Notes under the pieces: generated by a model
The model's input: only the letters and a program-made list of their open reading frames with translations
What the model was told of the DNA's origin: nothing
Database searches by the model: none
Program-made: the position numbers and the translations under genes
From: Nymphalis io
Taxonomy: Eukaryota; Arthropoda; Insecta; Lepidoptera; Nymphalidae
DNA length: 64,000 nucleotides
Assembly: GCF_905147045.1 (NCBI RefSeq)
Contig: NC_065907.1
Coordinates: 9,982,001 to 10,046,000, forward strand
Direction: 5' to 3'
Part shown: piece by piece, positions 25,101 to 34,478 of the stretch
How the letters are laid out: each line of letters opens with the position of its first letter
Numbering within the stretch: the first letter of the stretch is position 1

Positions 25101-27424
25101 AAAACTTTCGATTTTATTTTGGATATCCTCAAGGTCGCATTATCAGAAGACAATTATTGATTAGGACAAAAAAAATTGACAATTTAATTTCGTAACGAAT
25201 AAATCTCGAAATCAACGGGACCGATATCCTTTTATTGTACATGTTATCTTTTGTAATCCTATGAATAAGACAGTGATAGCAATATTTTTAGTCCTGTCAA
25301 ATTACTTAAAAGATTGTGTGCAATAGAATAGGTACCAGTGATGTAAGAACACTTGAATAAGTATTAACCAATGATTTTATTTTATTTCATTATTAGTAAG
25401 GCGTTTTTTATATATATAGTAAATAAAGGCATATTAAAAAAAATATCGCATTAACCACATCAATGTTGGTTATATTTTTTTTTTTAAATGTCATGAATGC
25501 CAAATGAACGTTTAATTTAATATCTAATTAAGTTCAATCTTGTCATAGAGAACATTTGCTTTGTGAAAGGTTAAACGAATAATAAACAAATAATTTCAAG
25601 TCAGAAAACATATTTCTCTTAAATTGACGGTTAAAAACACCCTATTGTTTGTTTGTTTTACTGATAAATGCGTTTTTAATCAGAAATAAATTTAAATTAT
25701 CTGAGCAGTCAGTGGCTAATTGGAGGATATTTATTTATAATCCATGTTGTTTTATTATTAATAATAATAATTTATACACACTATCTGTAAAAAATAATAC
25801 AAAGGTCTGGATTTATACCTAGAACAACAAGGCTTAGGATTGCCCGATCCAGCAAAAGTAATGTAATGTAACACTGACTGCACCTGAATGGATGGGCCTT
25901 AAATGTCAAAGTGCCTAGGGGCCTGGGCATATATAAAGCTATAATTTTTCATATTTTTTATTATAAATCTATATATATATGATTATATATATATATATAT
26001 ATATGTTTTCTATACAGTTTGAGATACATAATTATTGTCAGTATGTACATTATGCCCTTGGCAGTAGATTTAACAATTTTTCTTATTAATATTTTTACTA
26101 ATTCTAATTTAGAAAATATGTAATACTAAATTACCGAGTCAATTGTTTTTTTTTTTTACAAGTATTGATTAGTGACACATTACTTTAAGCCAAATAAATA
26201 TAATTATTATAGTACAACTTTTACAGTATAAATAATAAGACAGTAGTGTTATAAATAATGAATTTTAAAGGCATTTTGTTAAGAAATTATATTCAATTAA
26301 ATATGAAGGTGATATTGATACATAATATCAAATTTAATACATTAATATAATAATAGTATATGTTAATATATAAAATGGATTTATCGTACTATATATATAA
26401 TATAATTACTATTAATAAGGAATATGAGAGAGATTAATTATTACATTGTACTGTGACTCATTATTTAGGACTTACTAGTACACTGAAATAACTTCTAATA
26501 AAATTACTTATCATTTCAATAATAGTCTTATTTTATGTATAAAATATTATACTGTTTTAGAAAATAATAATCCTTTATTTTAATTTAATTGAATAAGTAT
26601 TTGGCATTAATAAGCTATGCATAAAGGTTTTTTTAGATTTAGTTATTTATACATTATAGTATTTTTAATAAATATACATAAACACTTCCATTTACTAAAA
26701 TGAACTTAACTTGTACTATGGTAATTACGATTTTCCTCAATTTTAGAGGATTAGATAGAGGATTAGGAGGGGTAGATTTATATATTTTAATTCATGTTGT
26801 TAAAAAAATATCAAAAATACAGATTTAATTTTTTTATACATCAACAAGAGTGTTTAAAGAAAAAAAATATCGATTTGTAAAGACGCGAATTTAATGGTAG
26901 GATGTATGTAATAGATTCTTACATAAATTCTTGTAAGTGGGTAATCATTTTTTTTTATTTTGACACCGACTTGTTAAGCCGTTCTTCCAGTCTATTGAAT
27001 ATGACATAATAGAGAATGTGTGTCAGGCCGAATTAACATCGTGGGACAAAATTATGTAAAAGCCTTCGAAGTAAACGCCGCCTTAAAGTTTATAATTTAG
27101 TAAAAGTAGCAATACTTTAAGATTCAAAGATTTGACACCGTCGGTACTATTCGGGTGTTAAGCTTATCGACCAGAATGATTGTGCCAATGTCATGAACAT
27201 CGCAAAAAGAAATGTACATTATCCGTGACGTATTTGATAAGATCTTTATTGACTAATCAAATAAAATACTTACAATCTAAATGTTTCTTTTTAGGTGCAA
27301 TCATTTCTTCGGTTGTGGCTTTACATACAGATTTTGCTAAACCCTGCCCCGCGATACTGTGGCGAGCGGCAAGGAGCCTATCGTTTATAGTTTGACCCGC
27401 CATCCTCACGTTCAGTCCGGACAT
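1085..27424 (-). CDS. lap: lap, AP180/PICALM clathrin assembly protein (5' part, gene continues left of window)
   Basis: The gene encodes the start of an AP180/PICALM-type adaptor, which binds PIP2 through its ANTH domain and recruits clathrin and adaptors at endocytic sites, notably synapses. Four coding exons on the minus strand (151, 143, 76 and 103 nt) join with compatible phases (1, 0, 1, 2) into 157 codons plus two bases, without a stop. The translation follows the family closely: [16 protein letters not shown], then [18 protein letters not shown], then [17 protein letters not shown], then [20 protein letters not shown], then [20 protein letters not shown]. The lysine run PKKKH (residues 44-48) is the lipid-binding patch of ANTH domains. 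The start is the first ATG after an in-frame TAA (27434-27436); a second ATG at codon 8 gives the start used by Drosophila lap as I recall it. Later ANTH helices and the clathrin-binding tail lie off the left end. Introns are about 13.0, 7.8 and 5.1 kb and full of SINEs. Confidence 0.94.
3160..3386 (-). repeat. family A repeat, diverged
   Basis: Poly(A)-tailed family, here given on the strand where the tail would be 3'. Landmarks CAACCTTGGGAACTAAGA and GCACAAAGCCGTACCACC are preserved. Confidence 0.7.
3484..3700 (-). mobile_element. 3' fragment of a Jockey/CR1-like LINE
   Basis: The order of motifs (CACCTGATGG, a glutamine/lysine-rich coding remnant, GGTATTCCAGA) resembles the 3' coding end of the LINE at 45.0-45.2 kb, but it is another subfamily. 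It is short, as expected of 5' truncation. Confidence 0.5.
4140..4175 (-). other. candidate cassette exon in lap intron 3
   Basis: Thirty-six bases lie between a good acceptor (TTTTTCTTCTGACAG) and a donor (AAG|GTAAAT). In the phase left by exon 3 it reads ten codons and then TGA. Not supported by homology. Confidence 0.15.
6302..6377 (-). CDS. lap: lap coding exon 3 (ANTH domain)
   Basis: A 76-nt exon between acceptor AATTTCAG (ending at 6378) and donor GTATGT (from 6301). It codes for [20 protein letters not shown] then KSGVQ plus the first base of a Gly codon, fitting exactly between exons 2 and 4. Confidence 0.94.
6599..6857 (-). repeat. family A repeat with internal deletion
   Basis: The poly(A) tail lies on the minus strand (T run at 6599-6614). 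It lacks about 47 bp present in the 22450 copy between GGAAGG and CTCTTAGACATTGG. The opposite (plus) strand keeps the conserved antisense frame [10 protein letters not shown] from 6681. Confidence 0.85.
7448..7696 (-). repeat. family A repeat, truncated at the end away from the tail
   Basis: Good match from the tail side (T run, ATAGAATAGG) to GCACTGCTGTTTTGCG, where similarity stops. Confidence 0.85.
7843..8138 (-). repeat. family B SINE, full length
   Basis: Clear copy from the head (AGCCAAGATGGCCCAGTGGT on minus) to the 3' end, with a few substitutions including one in box B. Confidence 0.85.
8803..9076 (+). repeat. tRNA-headed SINE, another family
   Basis: The head GTTGGTAGATACTTGCCTTT and the box B GGTTCGATTCCCACCC resemble a tRNA, followed by an unrelated body and an ATT-repeat tail. 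The acceptor stem does not pair well, so it is a SINE rather than a tRNA gene. Confidence 0.7.
10155..10458 (+). repeat. family A repeat, full length
   Basis: Runs from ACTGGTGGTAGGGCTTTGTG to CCTATCCTATAAAAATAAAT. The tail is 3' on plus. Confidence 0.87.
10984..11273 (+). repeat. family A repeat
   Basis: Nearly complete, about 530 bp from the previous copy in the same orientation, with an independent A tail. The antisense frame is still open here. Confidence 0.87.
12236..12520 (-). repeat. family B SINE
   Basis: Full-length copy with a short deletion after GAGGAGAAGGTTTG. Confidence 0.85.
12967..13010. repeat. perfect 17-bp inverted repeat
   Basis: Arms 12967-12983 and 12994-13010 (TATAAACAGTTCAGTGA and its complement) with the 10-nt spacer CACGTACGTA. 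Confidence 0.8.
13438..13490. repeat. 24-bp inverted repeat, 5-nt spacer
   Basis: Arms 13438-13461 and 13467-13490 pair throughout; each arm contains TTACGTAA. AT-rich. Confidence 0.75.
14144..14286 (-). CDS. lap: lap coding exon 2 (ANTH domain)
   Basis: The exon lies between acceptor TTGTTTACAG (ending at 14287) and donor GTAACT (from 14143). It reads (Y)[15 protein letters not shown], then [19 protein letters not shown], then [10 protein letters not shown], matching ANTH helices 2-3. The first two bases complete Tyr51; it ends on a codon boundary. Confidence 0.95.
14443..14586 (+). repeat. family B SINE, diverged and internally deleted
   Basis: Recognised by CATTGGAGCAGCGTGATG, then AATAAGCTCCAAAC and GGAGAGGAAGACTTAGTCCA. 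Confidence 0.6.
14789..15088 (+). repeat. family B SINE, full length
   Basis: Runs from CGCCGAGATGGCCCAGTGGT to GGCTGTTACTGTAC. Confidence 0.88.
15514..15575. repeat. 24-bp hairpin with one mismatch, 14-nt loop
   Basis: Arms 15514-15537 and 15552-15575; the single non-Watson-Crick position can form G-U in RNA on one strand. Confidence 0.8.
16047..16308 (+). repeat. family B SINE, diverged
   Basis: Head (GCCGTGATGACCCATTGGCT) and body motifs are in order but with many substitutions. Confidence 0.65.
16320..16530 (+). repeat. family D fragment
   Basis: CTTGAGAACGGTCACTGTGA followed by CCGAAATC matches the corresponding block of the family D repeat at 48655-49137. Confidence 0.45.
16940..17221 (-). 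repeat. family B SINE
   Basis: Full order of motifs with a deletion across box B (between GTGCTCGCCC and TCGATTATCGG). Confidence 0.8.
17736..17951 (-). repeat. family A repeat, diverged
   Basis: TGCGCCACCAGCTATAGAAA through CTTGCACAAAACCCTACCAC are recognisable; the tail side is missing. Confidence 0.65.
18937..19049 (-). repeat. family B SINE, 3' third only
   Basis: CCGTAACAGCCTGTGAATGT to GCTGGTTGGTAGAATA, then similarity ends abruptly. Confidence 0.8.
19988..20073 (+). mobile_element. LINE 3'-end fragment
   Basis: AACTGGTGGTAGATTTTTGA, then CAATCAATAAGCAAGTGTAG and a TTTGACTTTGACT end, a common lepidopteran LINE terminus. Related to 49650-49812. Confidence 0.45.
21665..21808 (-). repeat. 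family A repeat, truncated
   Basis: Tail-side half only, ending at CCCTTGTGCCTGTA, with a short deletion after GCCAATGCG. Confidence 0.8.
21860..21985 (-). repeat. family E dispersed repeat
   Basis: Inverted relative of 112-231; on minus it reads TCTGTCTATTACGCTTTCAC, then a run matching GATTTTGATGAAATTTGCTA. Confidence 0.55.
22450..22748 (-). repeat. family A repeat, full length
   Basis: The long T run at 22450-22465 marks the 3' tail on minus. It shares the variant TTACATATCCAATGCG with the copy at 6599-6857. Confidence 0.9.
23035..23175 (+). repeat. family B SINE, diverged 3' part
   Basis: Weak but ordered similarity from AATTCATCTTGTG to CAGAGCGTGGCGAAATAAGC. Confidence 0.5.
27274..27424 (-). 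CDS. lap: lap coding exon 1
   Basis: The exon codes for residues 1-50 plus the first base of Tyr51 and ends at a GTAAGT donor (27273-27268). It includes the [10 protein letters not shown] and PKKKHLD stretches diagnostic of AP180/PICALM proteins. The surrounding 27.3-27.55 kb is more GC-rich than its neighbourhood, consistent with a promoter-proximal exon. Confidence 0.93.
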
Positions 27425-28377
27425 AAACTGATTTTATACACTCCTAAACACTTATTTTCGTGTTTTATCAAATTTACAAAATTATGTAGGACGATGACGG
27501 GTAAAATATGTCACCGCCCCCCCGACTGGCACAATACTAATTTCAAGATGGCTGACTCAAATTTAGAAAGTGTTGCTACGTTCTAAGAAATACTACTAAA
27601 ATATTTTCAAGCATTTTAAATAAATTTATTTAATATATTACAAATAAAAAGGGTTCCTTTAAGAAATTGTAGTACACATTCAAAATAGACCTTTTTCAAG
27701 TTTCAGTTAAAAAAAGATGATATATTTCTTTTTATTATTCAATTTAAATATAATTGAAATGTCTTTCTGACTGATTTAGGCGAAGAAATTGTCGATAGAG
27801 ATACACAGGTCATATTTTTACTAAATAGAACGAAAATAATAGACATAACTCATTTCTTTAATGAAATAAAGTTGCAGTTAAAAATAAAATAGCAAAGTTT
27901 AATAAGACACATTTTCTATGTATATTCATATTATAAAATATACTAATGAAAATAAAAAAATAACATATTATTTTACATAATTTTATATCCGGTCTGTCTT
28001 TAATTTAACATTAAATTGTTCGACTATCAATCGACTAATAATAAAAAAATATTAGTGACCGAAGATTAAATTCTAAAATATTGTCTATGACCTGTCACAT
28101 TTGATATTATTAAATCCATAGATTAAGAATATCCAGAAATTATAAAAAATATTTAGGGATTTGCTTTTGATTACTTTCGTTTATAATCAGATTATTACCA
28201 TAACAACATGAATGCTGCTTAAAATAAAATACTGGTTCTTTAATGTTAATAGTGAATGTGAAGGCTTCCAATATTTTTTGTGTTAACTGTTAAGCAGTCA
28301 ATATGGCCGATTTGTAAAAGTAATAGACATCGTGGATTTGTGTATTTCTTCAGAATACAGCTGTATAAGACTTTATA
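27425..28377. promoter_or_regulatory. head-to-head intergenic region, lap and ZAD gene
   Basis: The 953 bp between the two start codons must hold both 5' UTRs and core promoters unless distant upstream exons exist. The lap side (to about 27560) has a C-rich run; the rest is strongly AT-rich. I see no certain TATA box or initiator. Confidence 0.45.
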
Positions 28378-28611
28378 ATGGCAAAGAAAAAAGGTGCGAA
28401 AAAGTATGCCAAAAAAGTTACTCCGGCTAAAACACCTTCCATAACAGATTCGATAAATTCGGAGGTCATAGCCGCAGCTTTAAGTTCTGTAAATCAACCT
28501 ATTTTATTAAAGGTTTGCCGACTTTGTGAGACAAAAGATGGACCATTTCTCAATATTTTTGATGCTGATAAGGTAACTGCTAAGAAAATTGAAACTGTGA
28601 TGCCTTTTGGG
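28378..28611 (+). CDS. ZAD zinc-finger gene, exon 1
   Basis: The exon has 78 codons, a lysine-rich N-terminus and the first half of the ZAD including VCRLCETKDGPFLNIFDADK. It ends exactly at a codon boundary before GTAAGT. Confidence 0.93.
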
Positions 28612-31600
28612 GTAAGTTTTGGCTTGAAACAAAATTAAAGATTTGCTTGAAAATATTGCATTTTATGTTAAAAACATCATATGGTAGGGCGAAAATTTTA
28701 TGAGAGATAGTATAGGAGAGATACAGAACTCCTTATGTTAAGTCATTTATATTTTTTTAATTAAAGAGTTGTAATAAGTATCAAAAAGTGGTAAAGAATG
28801 AACATGAGTCAATGTTATCATAGTATGAACATTGTTACTGTCTCTCCTTAAAATGTGGGAGTAAGATATTCATAGAGATAAGATTATTTAATTATTAGCA
28901 ATTTACCTTATCAATAGTAAAGAAGATCAAAATAGATCACAAATTGTTCATATATACTATATAGCAAGAGTACAGTGATATTTCTCCTGTGCCATACCAC
29001 GATATTGGTTTACAGAAAAACAATGTTCACTTTTAATAAAAAGTAAATAACTTCAAAATTTTGAGCTAATCTTATACAGTTATTAATAATAAAAATATTT
29101 CTTGAAATAGTCTTTGTACATACATTCAAAGATATCCTGGCACCCTAAACTAGGAAGACCCATGTCTTAGGGGCTAGTGCCATCCCATATAGTGATTATA
29201 TTGCACATCAAATTACTATGTATACACATAGAGCTTCGGTGATATATGTTAATGACTGTTACTATAAAAGCCGAGATGGCCCTGTGGTAAGAACGCGTGA
29301 ATCTTAACCGATGATCGTGGGTTCAAACCCGGGCAAGCACCACTGAATTTTCATGTCCTTAATTTGTGATTATAATTCATCTTGTGCTTTACGGTGAAGG
29401 AAAACATTGTGAGGAAACCTGCATGTGTCTAATTTCACTGAAGTTCTGCCACATGTGAATTCTACCAACCCGCATTGGAGCAGCGTGGTGGAATAAGCTC
29501 TAAACCTTCTCCTCAAAAAGAGGAGAGGAGGCCTTTAGCCCAGCAGTGGGATATTCACAGGCTGTTACGGTACGGTTACGGTTTGTTACTATAAATTTAT
29601 TATTAAAACTACTATAAGTGCTATTTTGATGAGATTGATTAGGATAAGATAATTTTAAAACAAATATTATGTTGCTGATAAGTAAAATAATCTTTTTCAG
29701 ATTGCCGAAAATGATGACTTACCGCATAAGATTTGCTTTCGATGCTCAGCTAAGGTTGAGGAGTTATATGAATTTATACAAAAGTGTATTAATACACAAA
29801 AAAGTTTGCGAAAAGCAGTTGGAGCAAAAGGACCTATTTTTAACAAACCAAGACATAGAGAGCTCTGGGAGGAGAAACTTAATCAATCAAATATATCTAA
29901 TGATGACATCTGTGACGCATTAATTAAAAAAGCTATGGAGGGTATCAAAGATATACCTCTAAATCCGGTGCCTCTTAGTGAAGATGATGTACAACTCATA
30001 AATAAATTAACTAAAAAAACTTCATCGATTGAGGAGGATAGTAGCTTAAATGATTCAAAAAAAGAAAAAGAAACAGATATTCTGACAAAAATGGTTAAAT
30101 CAGAAATAAAAAAATCTCTCCAAGGACCTATCACAAAATCTTTGAGATCAAATGCTGAAACTACAGTGGACGAAATTGAAACGAAAGTTACAAGACTTAG
30201 TGGAAAACGTGCAACGAATGTTGATAATACAGTTAAAAATGTTAAAAGTAATCCACCTATTGAGTCTGCATCTAATAAAATGAATGTGGATGATAAGCAT
30301 ATACAGCAAACAAATACATTTAGTTTAGAGGATGCAGCAAACTCCCCACCAGAACCAGCATTTAATATAATGGATCACGTTAGTATGATTAAAGTAAATG
30401 GTGTTGGTGTATTATTTCAGTGTAAAATATGTAATAGGAATTTCCTGAAAAAGGAAGTTGTTATGTCTCATGCATGTGCAAAAAATGGCCTAGTTAAAAC
30501 TGCTGGCCTTAAAAGCTTTACTCAGCCTGAGCCACCTAAAATTCCATCAGTTAAATACATAAATACAAAAGAAGTTAAAAAACCTATTGTGTCAAACAAT
30601 GAAAATTGTCAGTATATCAATTTAGATGACGATGATGATGATGATGATAAACCTTTAGTAATAAAAAAACCCAAACCCAAAATAGGTCCCGCTAGTAGAG
30701 TTAAGCGAAACGACACTACCACAACTGAAGATAGTCCACATCCTGTATCTAATAATCAAACCGAAATTCCGGTTAAAACAAATTTAAGTTCTACCGCACA
30801 AGATCCTATAGTTCAATTTCCCGCTGTACCCAGTCTTAATACACGATATAAACTTCTACCTGGTCCAAACAACACCTTTACACTAGTCGAAGAAAAACCT
30901 CAAGATAAACCTGCAAGTTCTCTAAATTTCGTCGAAACAGTTGCGTCAGTTAATGATAAAGCGAATAATCGTCAAAATATTAGTTCAAGAAAATGTAAAG
31001 CGGCGGGCAAAGCTTCAGTTACTGATAATACTACAGATTTATCGTCAAACCAGCCGTATCCAGTGGGTATGTTTACAACGTTACCAACTAACACATGTTC
31101 TGACGTTCAAATAGAGCCTGAGCCTACTTTAACCACACCAGCAATGAAGAAACAGTCATATACTGTTGTACAAACTGGAAACCCAAGTAAATTACTTATA
31201 TCGTCAAAACCACAAACTGCAGTACAAGAAGTACCTAAGAAAAAACAAAGGAAAACAAAACATGAAGAAAAAGCTGATTTATCTGATAAGCAGCCATTCT
31301 CAGTAACGTTAGAAGACACCGCGCCACCGAGGGATCCAGGCTTTTTTACTTTCATCAATGTCGATCCATTGTTACAGCCGTCATATGTGTTGCCGACAAA
31401 TAACATAATCCAAGAATCGCAAATCTCAACGTCTACAAGTATTTCGAATCAGAGTGAAAAGGATAAGGAGCAAAGTAAATACACTTGTAATATGTGCGGT
31501 GAATTTTTCAGTAGAGAGAAGAAGTTACTGACCCACATACAATCTCATTACAGTAAGATGGATGAAGAAGATCAAATGAGATCGGAAAGAGTACCGAGAA

Positions 31601-31614
31601 AACGAAAGAAATAA
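28378..31614 (+). CDS. ZAD-type C2H2 zinc-finger protein, complete, two exons
   Basis: Exons 28378-28611 and 29701-31614 join in phase 0 (donor GTAAGT, acceptor TCTTTTTCAG) into 715 residues. The start ATG has an in-frame TAA 12 nt upstream (28366-28368). Residues 1-20 are lysine-rich. Residues 47-93 form a ZAD with two CxxC pairs (Cys47/Cys50 and Cys90/Cys93); this insect zinc-binding module mediates dimerisation in chromatin proteins. A long, probably disordered middle contains one atypical finger (Cys319, Cys322, His335, Cys337) and eight aspartates (387-394). A canonical finger Cx2Cx12Hx3H lies at 674-694. The tail PRKRKK resembles a nuclear localisation signal. A nuclear DNA- or chromatin-binding role is inferred from domain content; I cannot name an ortholog. 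ZAD proteins often have several tandem fingers, so one good finger is few. Confidence 0.93.
28612..29700 (+). other. ZAD gene intron
   Basis: A 1089-nt GT-AG intron; apart from the family B SINE near its 3' end it is unique AT-rich sequence. Confidence 0.9.
29268..29582 (+). repeat. family B SINE, full length
   Basis: Runs from AAGCCGAGATGGCCCTGTGG to GGCTGTTACGGTACGGTTAC. It lies in the ZAD gene intron, 118 bp before exon 2. Confidence 0.9.
29701..31614 (+). CDS. ZAD zinc-finger gene, exon 2
   Basis: The exon begins directly after a pyrimidine-rich AG acceptor with IAENDDLPHKICFRCSAKVE, completing the ZAD, and runs 637 codons to TAA at 31612-31614. An ATG- or TTG-based ORF call starting near 29806 would miss the first 35 codons of this exon. 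Confidence 0.94.
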   Translation: MAENDDLPHKICFRCSAKVEELYEFIQKCINTQKSLRKAVGAKGPIFNKPRHRELWEEKLNQSNISNDDICDALIKKAMEGIKDIPLNPVPLSEDDVQLINKLTKKTSSIEEDSSLNDSKKEKETDILTKMVKSEIKKSLQGPITKSLRSNAETTVDEIETKVTRLSGKRATNVDNTVKNVKSNPPIESASNKMNVDDKHIQQTNTFSLEDAANSPPEPAFNIMDHVSMIKVNGVGVLFQCKICNRNFLKKEVVMSHACAKNGLVKTAGLKSFTQPEPPKIPSVKYINTKEVKKPIVSNNENCQYINLDDDDDDDDKPLVIKKPKPKIGPASRVKRNDTTTTEDSPHPVSNNQTEIPVKTNLSSTAQDPIVQFPAVPSLNTRYKLLPGPNNTFTLVEEKPQDKPASSLNFVETVASVNDKANNRQNISSRKCKAAGKASVTDNTTDLSSNQPYPVGMFTTLPTNTCSDVQIEPEPTLTTPAMKKQSYTVVQTGNPSKLLISSKPQTAVQEVPKKKQRKTKHEEKADLSDKQPFSVTLEDTAPPRDPGFFTFINVDPLLQPSYVLPTNNIIQESQISTSTSISNQSEKDKEQSKYTCNMCGEFFSREKKLLTHIQSHYSKMDEEDQMRSERVPRKRKK

Positions 31615-31704
31615 AGTGTGTTTATAAATTAGAATAGTTTGATGGTACTTTCTTTAAGAATACATTAATTTTAACTTAAGCTTGTATTGAGGTAATATAA
31701 TACT

Positions 31705-32014
31705 GTAACCGTAACAGCCTGTGAATGTCCCACTGCTGGGTTAAGGCCTTCCGTCCCTTTTTGAGGAGAAGGTTTTGAAACTTATTCTACCACGCTGCTC
31801 CAATGCGGGTTGGTCGAATACACATGTGGCTGAATTTCAATGAAATTTGACACATGCAGGTTTCCTCACGATGATTTCCTTTACCGTCAAGCACGAGATG
31901 AATTATAATCACAAATTAAGCACATGAAAATTCAGTGGTGCTTGCCCGGGCTTAAACCCACGATCATCGGTTAAGATTCACATGTTCTTACCACTGGGCC
32001 ATCTCGGCTCGGCT
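31705..32014 (-). repeat. family B SINE, full length
   Basis: It lies about 90 bp after the ZAD gene stop codon, inverted relative to the intronic copy. Confidence 0.88.
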
Positions 32015-32085
32015 ATAATATGATACAGGTTAAGCAAAACTTATAAAAGTTTTTATAATTCGGAAACTAAAATAATTATCATTCC

Positions 32086-32091
32086 AATAAA
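32086..32091 (+). promoter_or_regulatory. candidate poly(A) signal for the ZAD gene
   Basis: The first clear AATAAA I noticed after the stop codon lies about 470 nt downstream, beyond a family B SINE (31705-32014). If it is used, the SINE is part of the 3' UTR. Confidence 0.3.
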
Positions 32092-32381
32092 CCTACAGTC
32101 ATTTGTAACAAAAGGAAACTGTCAAACGACATTTTCATTATGATTATATATAGATGTCATATATATCTAATATATGGACGTGCCACAAATTTAAATTAGT
32201 TTTGTAAAATATAGTAATTGAGAAGTTTACGTCGTATAAAAAATAAAGACGAACGCGTAGCGTGAGTTCTTTCAGAATTTGATGGTTATTCCCCGCAAGA
32301 TAATTGACAGCGCCAAGGCTATTTTACCCTTTGTTTAATTCAAATTGATAGGTTATGCAATATAACCTTTAATGAAAAATC

Positions 32382-32418
32382 TTATATGAAACTGAAAAGT
32401 AGTTTCAGTTTCATATAA
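32382..32418. repeat. perfect 16-bp inverted repeat, 5-nt spacer
   Basis: Arms TTATATGAAACTGAAA and its complement at 32382-32397 and 32403-32418. Confidence 0.8.
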
Positions 32419-34478
32419 CTTATTTTTACTGGTCATCATTTGATCGAAAAAAAATGTGGAAAATCTTGTAGTATGTTGAGAAATTTGTTTATTCGCACAA
32501 AGAGAAAAGCCCTGTATCCACTAATGGGACAATTGTGGCCGTTACTTTCTTACTTTTGTGGAATACAAGAATTTAGCGTATGTTCTAAATGTATTGTTAA
32601 TGGTAAATATCGCTAACAATAAATCGACTACACATTTTAGACATTTTTTATTGAGGGTGAGCTATTTTAATGCTAACAATTAATATCTGAAGCGAAAGCT
32701 GAAAATTTGAAACAGTTTTTTAATGTTTTAAAATATTTAAAATATGCAAATAAATTCTAAACAAAAGAAATGTTAATTTATTATTTTATCTTTTAATTTT
32801 GTACCTCTTCGTTATATTAGATGAGATTAATTAAAACGTGTAACATGTTTATTGTAATCATAATGAAACAAAAAACCGCAATGCGTTAATATTACGTCAC
32901 AGATAAATAATAATAAACCATACGTGCAAATTATTTTGCCATTGTATCTTAATGTTATGTCGTCGTTTTATTTTATGGAAATATGTTCTGTTATGTTGAT
33001 TTAAAAGCTTTAATTAATATTTTTTTATATTTTCAAAAACGAATCTAAGTAGGAAGTATTGCTTAAATTTTAATAGGTTTTTGAATTAAGAATAATTTTT
33101 TTTAAATAAATAAATTGGATATATTATTTTACGTTTTAAAGTTAAATATAAATGTTCGTTTTTTCCACGTTTTTGAGTTGATAAGGTACTTGTAAATACT
33201 GAGGTTGAACTTTGAGAAATATGTTAATTATAAATTTTAGATATCTTGTGTCGTTTTTCTTTATTTCACCCATTTACTTTGTTCAAAGATTTTTAAGGCA
33301 GGTTTGTTGGACGCTTTATATAGTACTTACATACAATACTGTATTGGGCTATATTTTCATAAATCAACCTGACATTTGTTAGACGATATCGTAAGTACCT
33401 AATAATTTCGATAGAATATTACGAAATCAATTATTTCATAATATAATTTTTTAAATTAATTACAGTACTAAGTAACTATACAATAAAAAATTAACGACAA
33501 CGAGACGAGAGAGAAAATTGTCTTTCAGCGCTTCTTGGTCGACTTCACATAAATTGCAACCTACTTTATGTTAAAAAAATAATAAAAATCGAATTGATTG
33601 ACGCTGCGCAGCACTACGCCTCGCAAGGCCTCGCAGATTGTTTTTCACATTTGACATTTTGGTGACTATTACTAGTTGCTATTTGCTACCTTGCGCCTAG
33701 ATTGACATATCCATTCATTTAGTTCATATATGACAGCCTCCTGGCTATTTGTTTGTTTTATTACAAAAATATAGTAGTTTTGACTTTGTCTATCAATAAG
33801 TGTACATAATGCTTTTGCATTAAATAAATTAATTGAAATTTGAAATGATCAGAGACGAGGTAAACAAAGTGTAGTAGAGTGTATCGAGGACAGTGGCATA
33901 GCTATCGTAGGGCCAGGTGGTGCAGTGCACCAAGGCCCCGTAGCTCAGGAGGCCCTCTAACCTCAGCTTTTAAAAGAGACGAGCATAAAAGAAAAAAAAG
34001 AAAACATTTTTTTTAATGTTTTTAAATGAACATCAACAATTACAGAACTCCTGATTTAAGATTTTTAGCACTTGCGCCAACCGTCCTCGATAAGCATGTG
34101 CTGTTTGTCATCGTTATTTTAGTTATTTGGTAGTTTGGATGAGTATGCCCGTAGCGCCTTGGATCAGTGATAAGCTCATGTGCTTGACGGTCGTGAGATA
34201 AATTCGACAATTCCAACCATCAACTAAAAAGTTGATCACTTGACTTGGCTCTCTTATAGTACATACACCATATTATTATATACCTTTAGGAATAATCAGG
34301 TTAGGCTTAGAATAGTACTCCCCCAATCTCATCCCGTGGGTGTCGTAAGAGGCGACTGAGGGACGGGGAAAAGGGGGGATGGGCAGCAGCGTCCCCCCTC
34401 CCATAAACATCTTACCCCCTACTGCGCTCGCCAACACGCCTGCCCAGCGCGGCGAGTATGGGCAAACCACCTCCCTAA

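Larger units (their letters stand above)
14287..27273 (-). other. lap: lap intron 1
   Basis: 13.0 kb. The left half holds SINE copies and a 24-bp hairpin at 15514-15575; the right half (23.2-27.2 kb) is nearly free of recognisable repeats and very AT-rich, with an AT microsatellite near 25970-26005. No exon found. Confidence 0.85.
31615..34299. other. intergenic region, ZAD gene to RTE
   Basis: Contains the presumed 3' UTR with a SINE, a 16-bp hairpin (32382-32418), then AT-rich sequence with no gene seen. Around 33890-33990 a stretch starting CAGTGGCATAGCTATCG resembles a hAT-type terminus, but I could not find the other end. Confidence 0.7.

Noticed and set aside
25970..26005. AT-repeat tract as a possible regulatory or origin site
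   Set aside because: A simple microsatellite in AT-rich intron; no further structure.
33890..33990. Possible hAT-type terminal inverted repeat (CAGTGGCATAGCTATCG)
   Set aside because: I could not find the matching inverted end or an 8-bp duplication, so no element was called.
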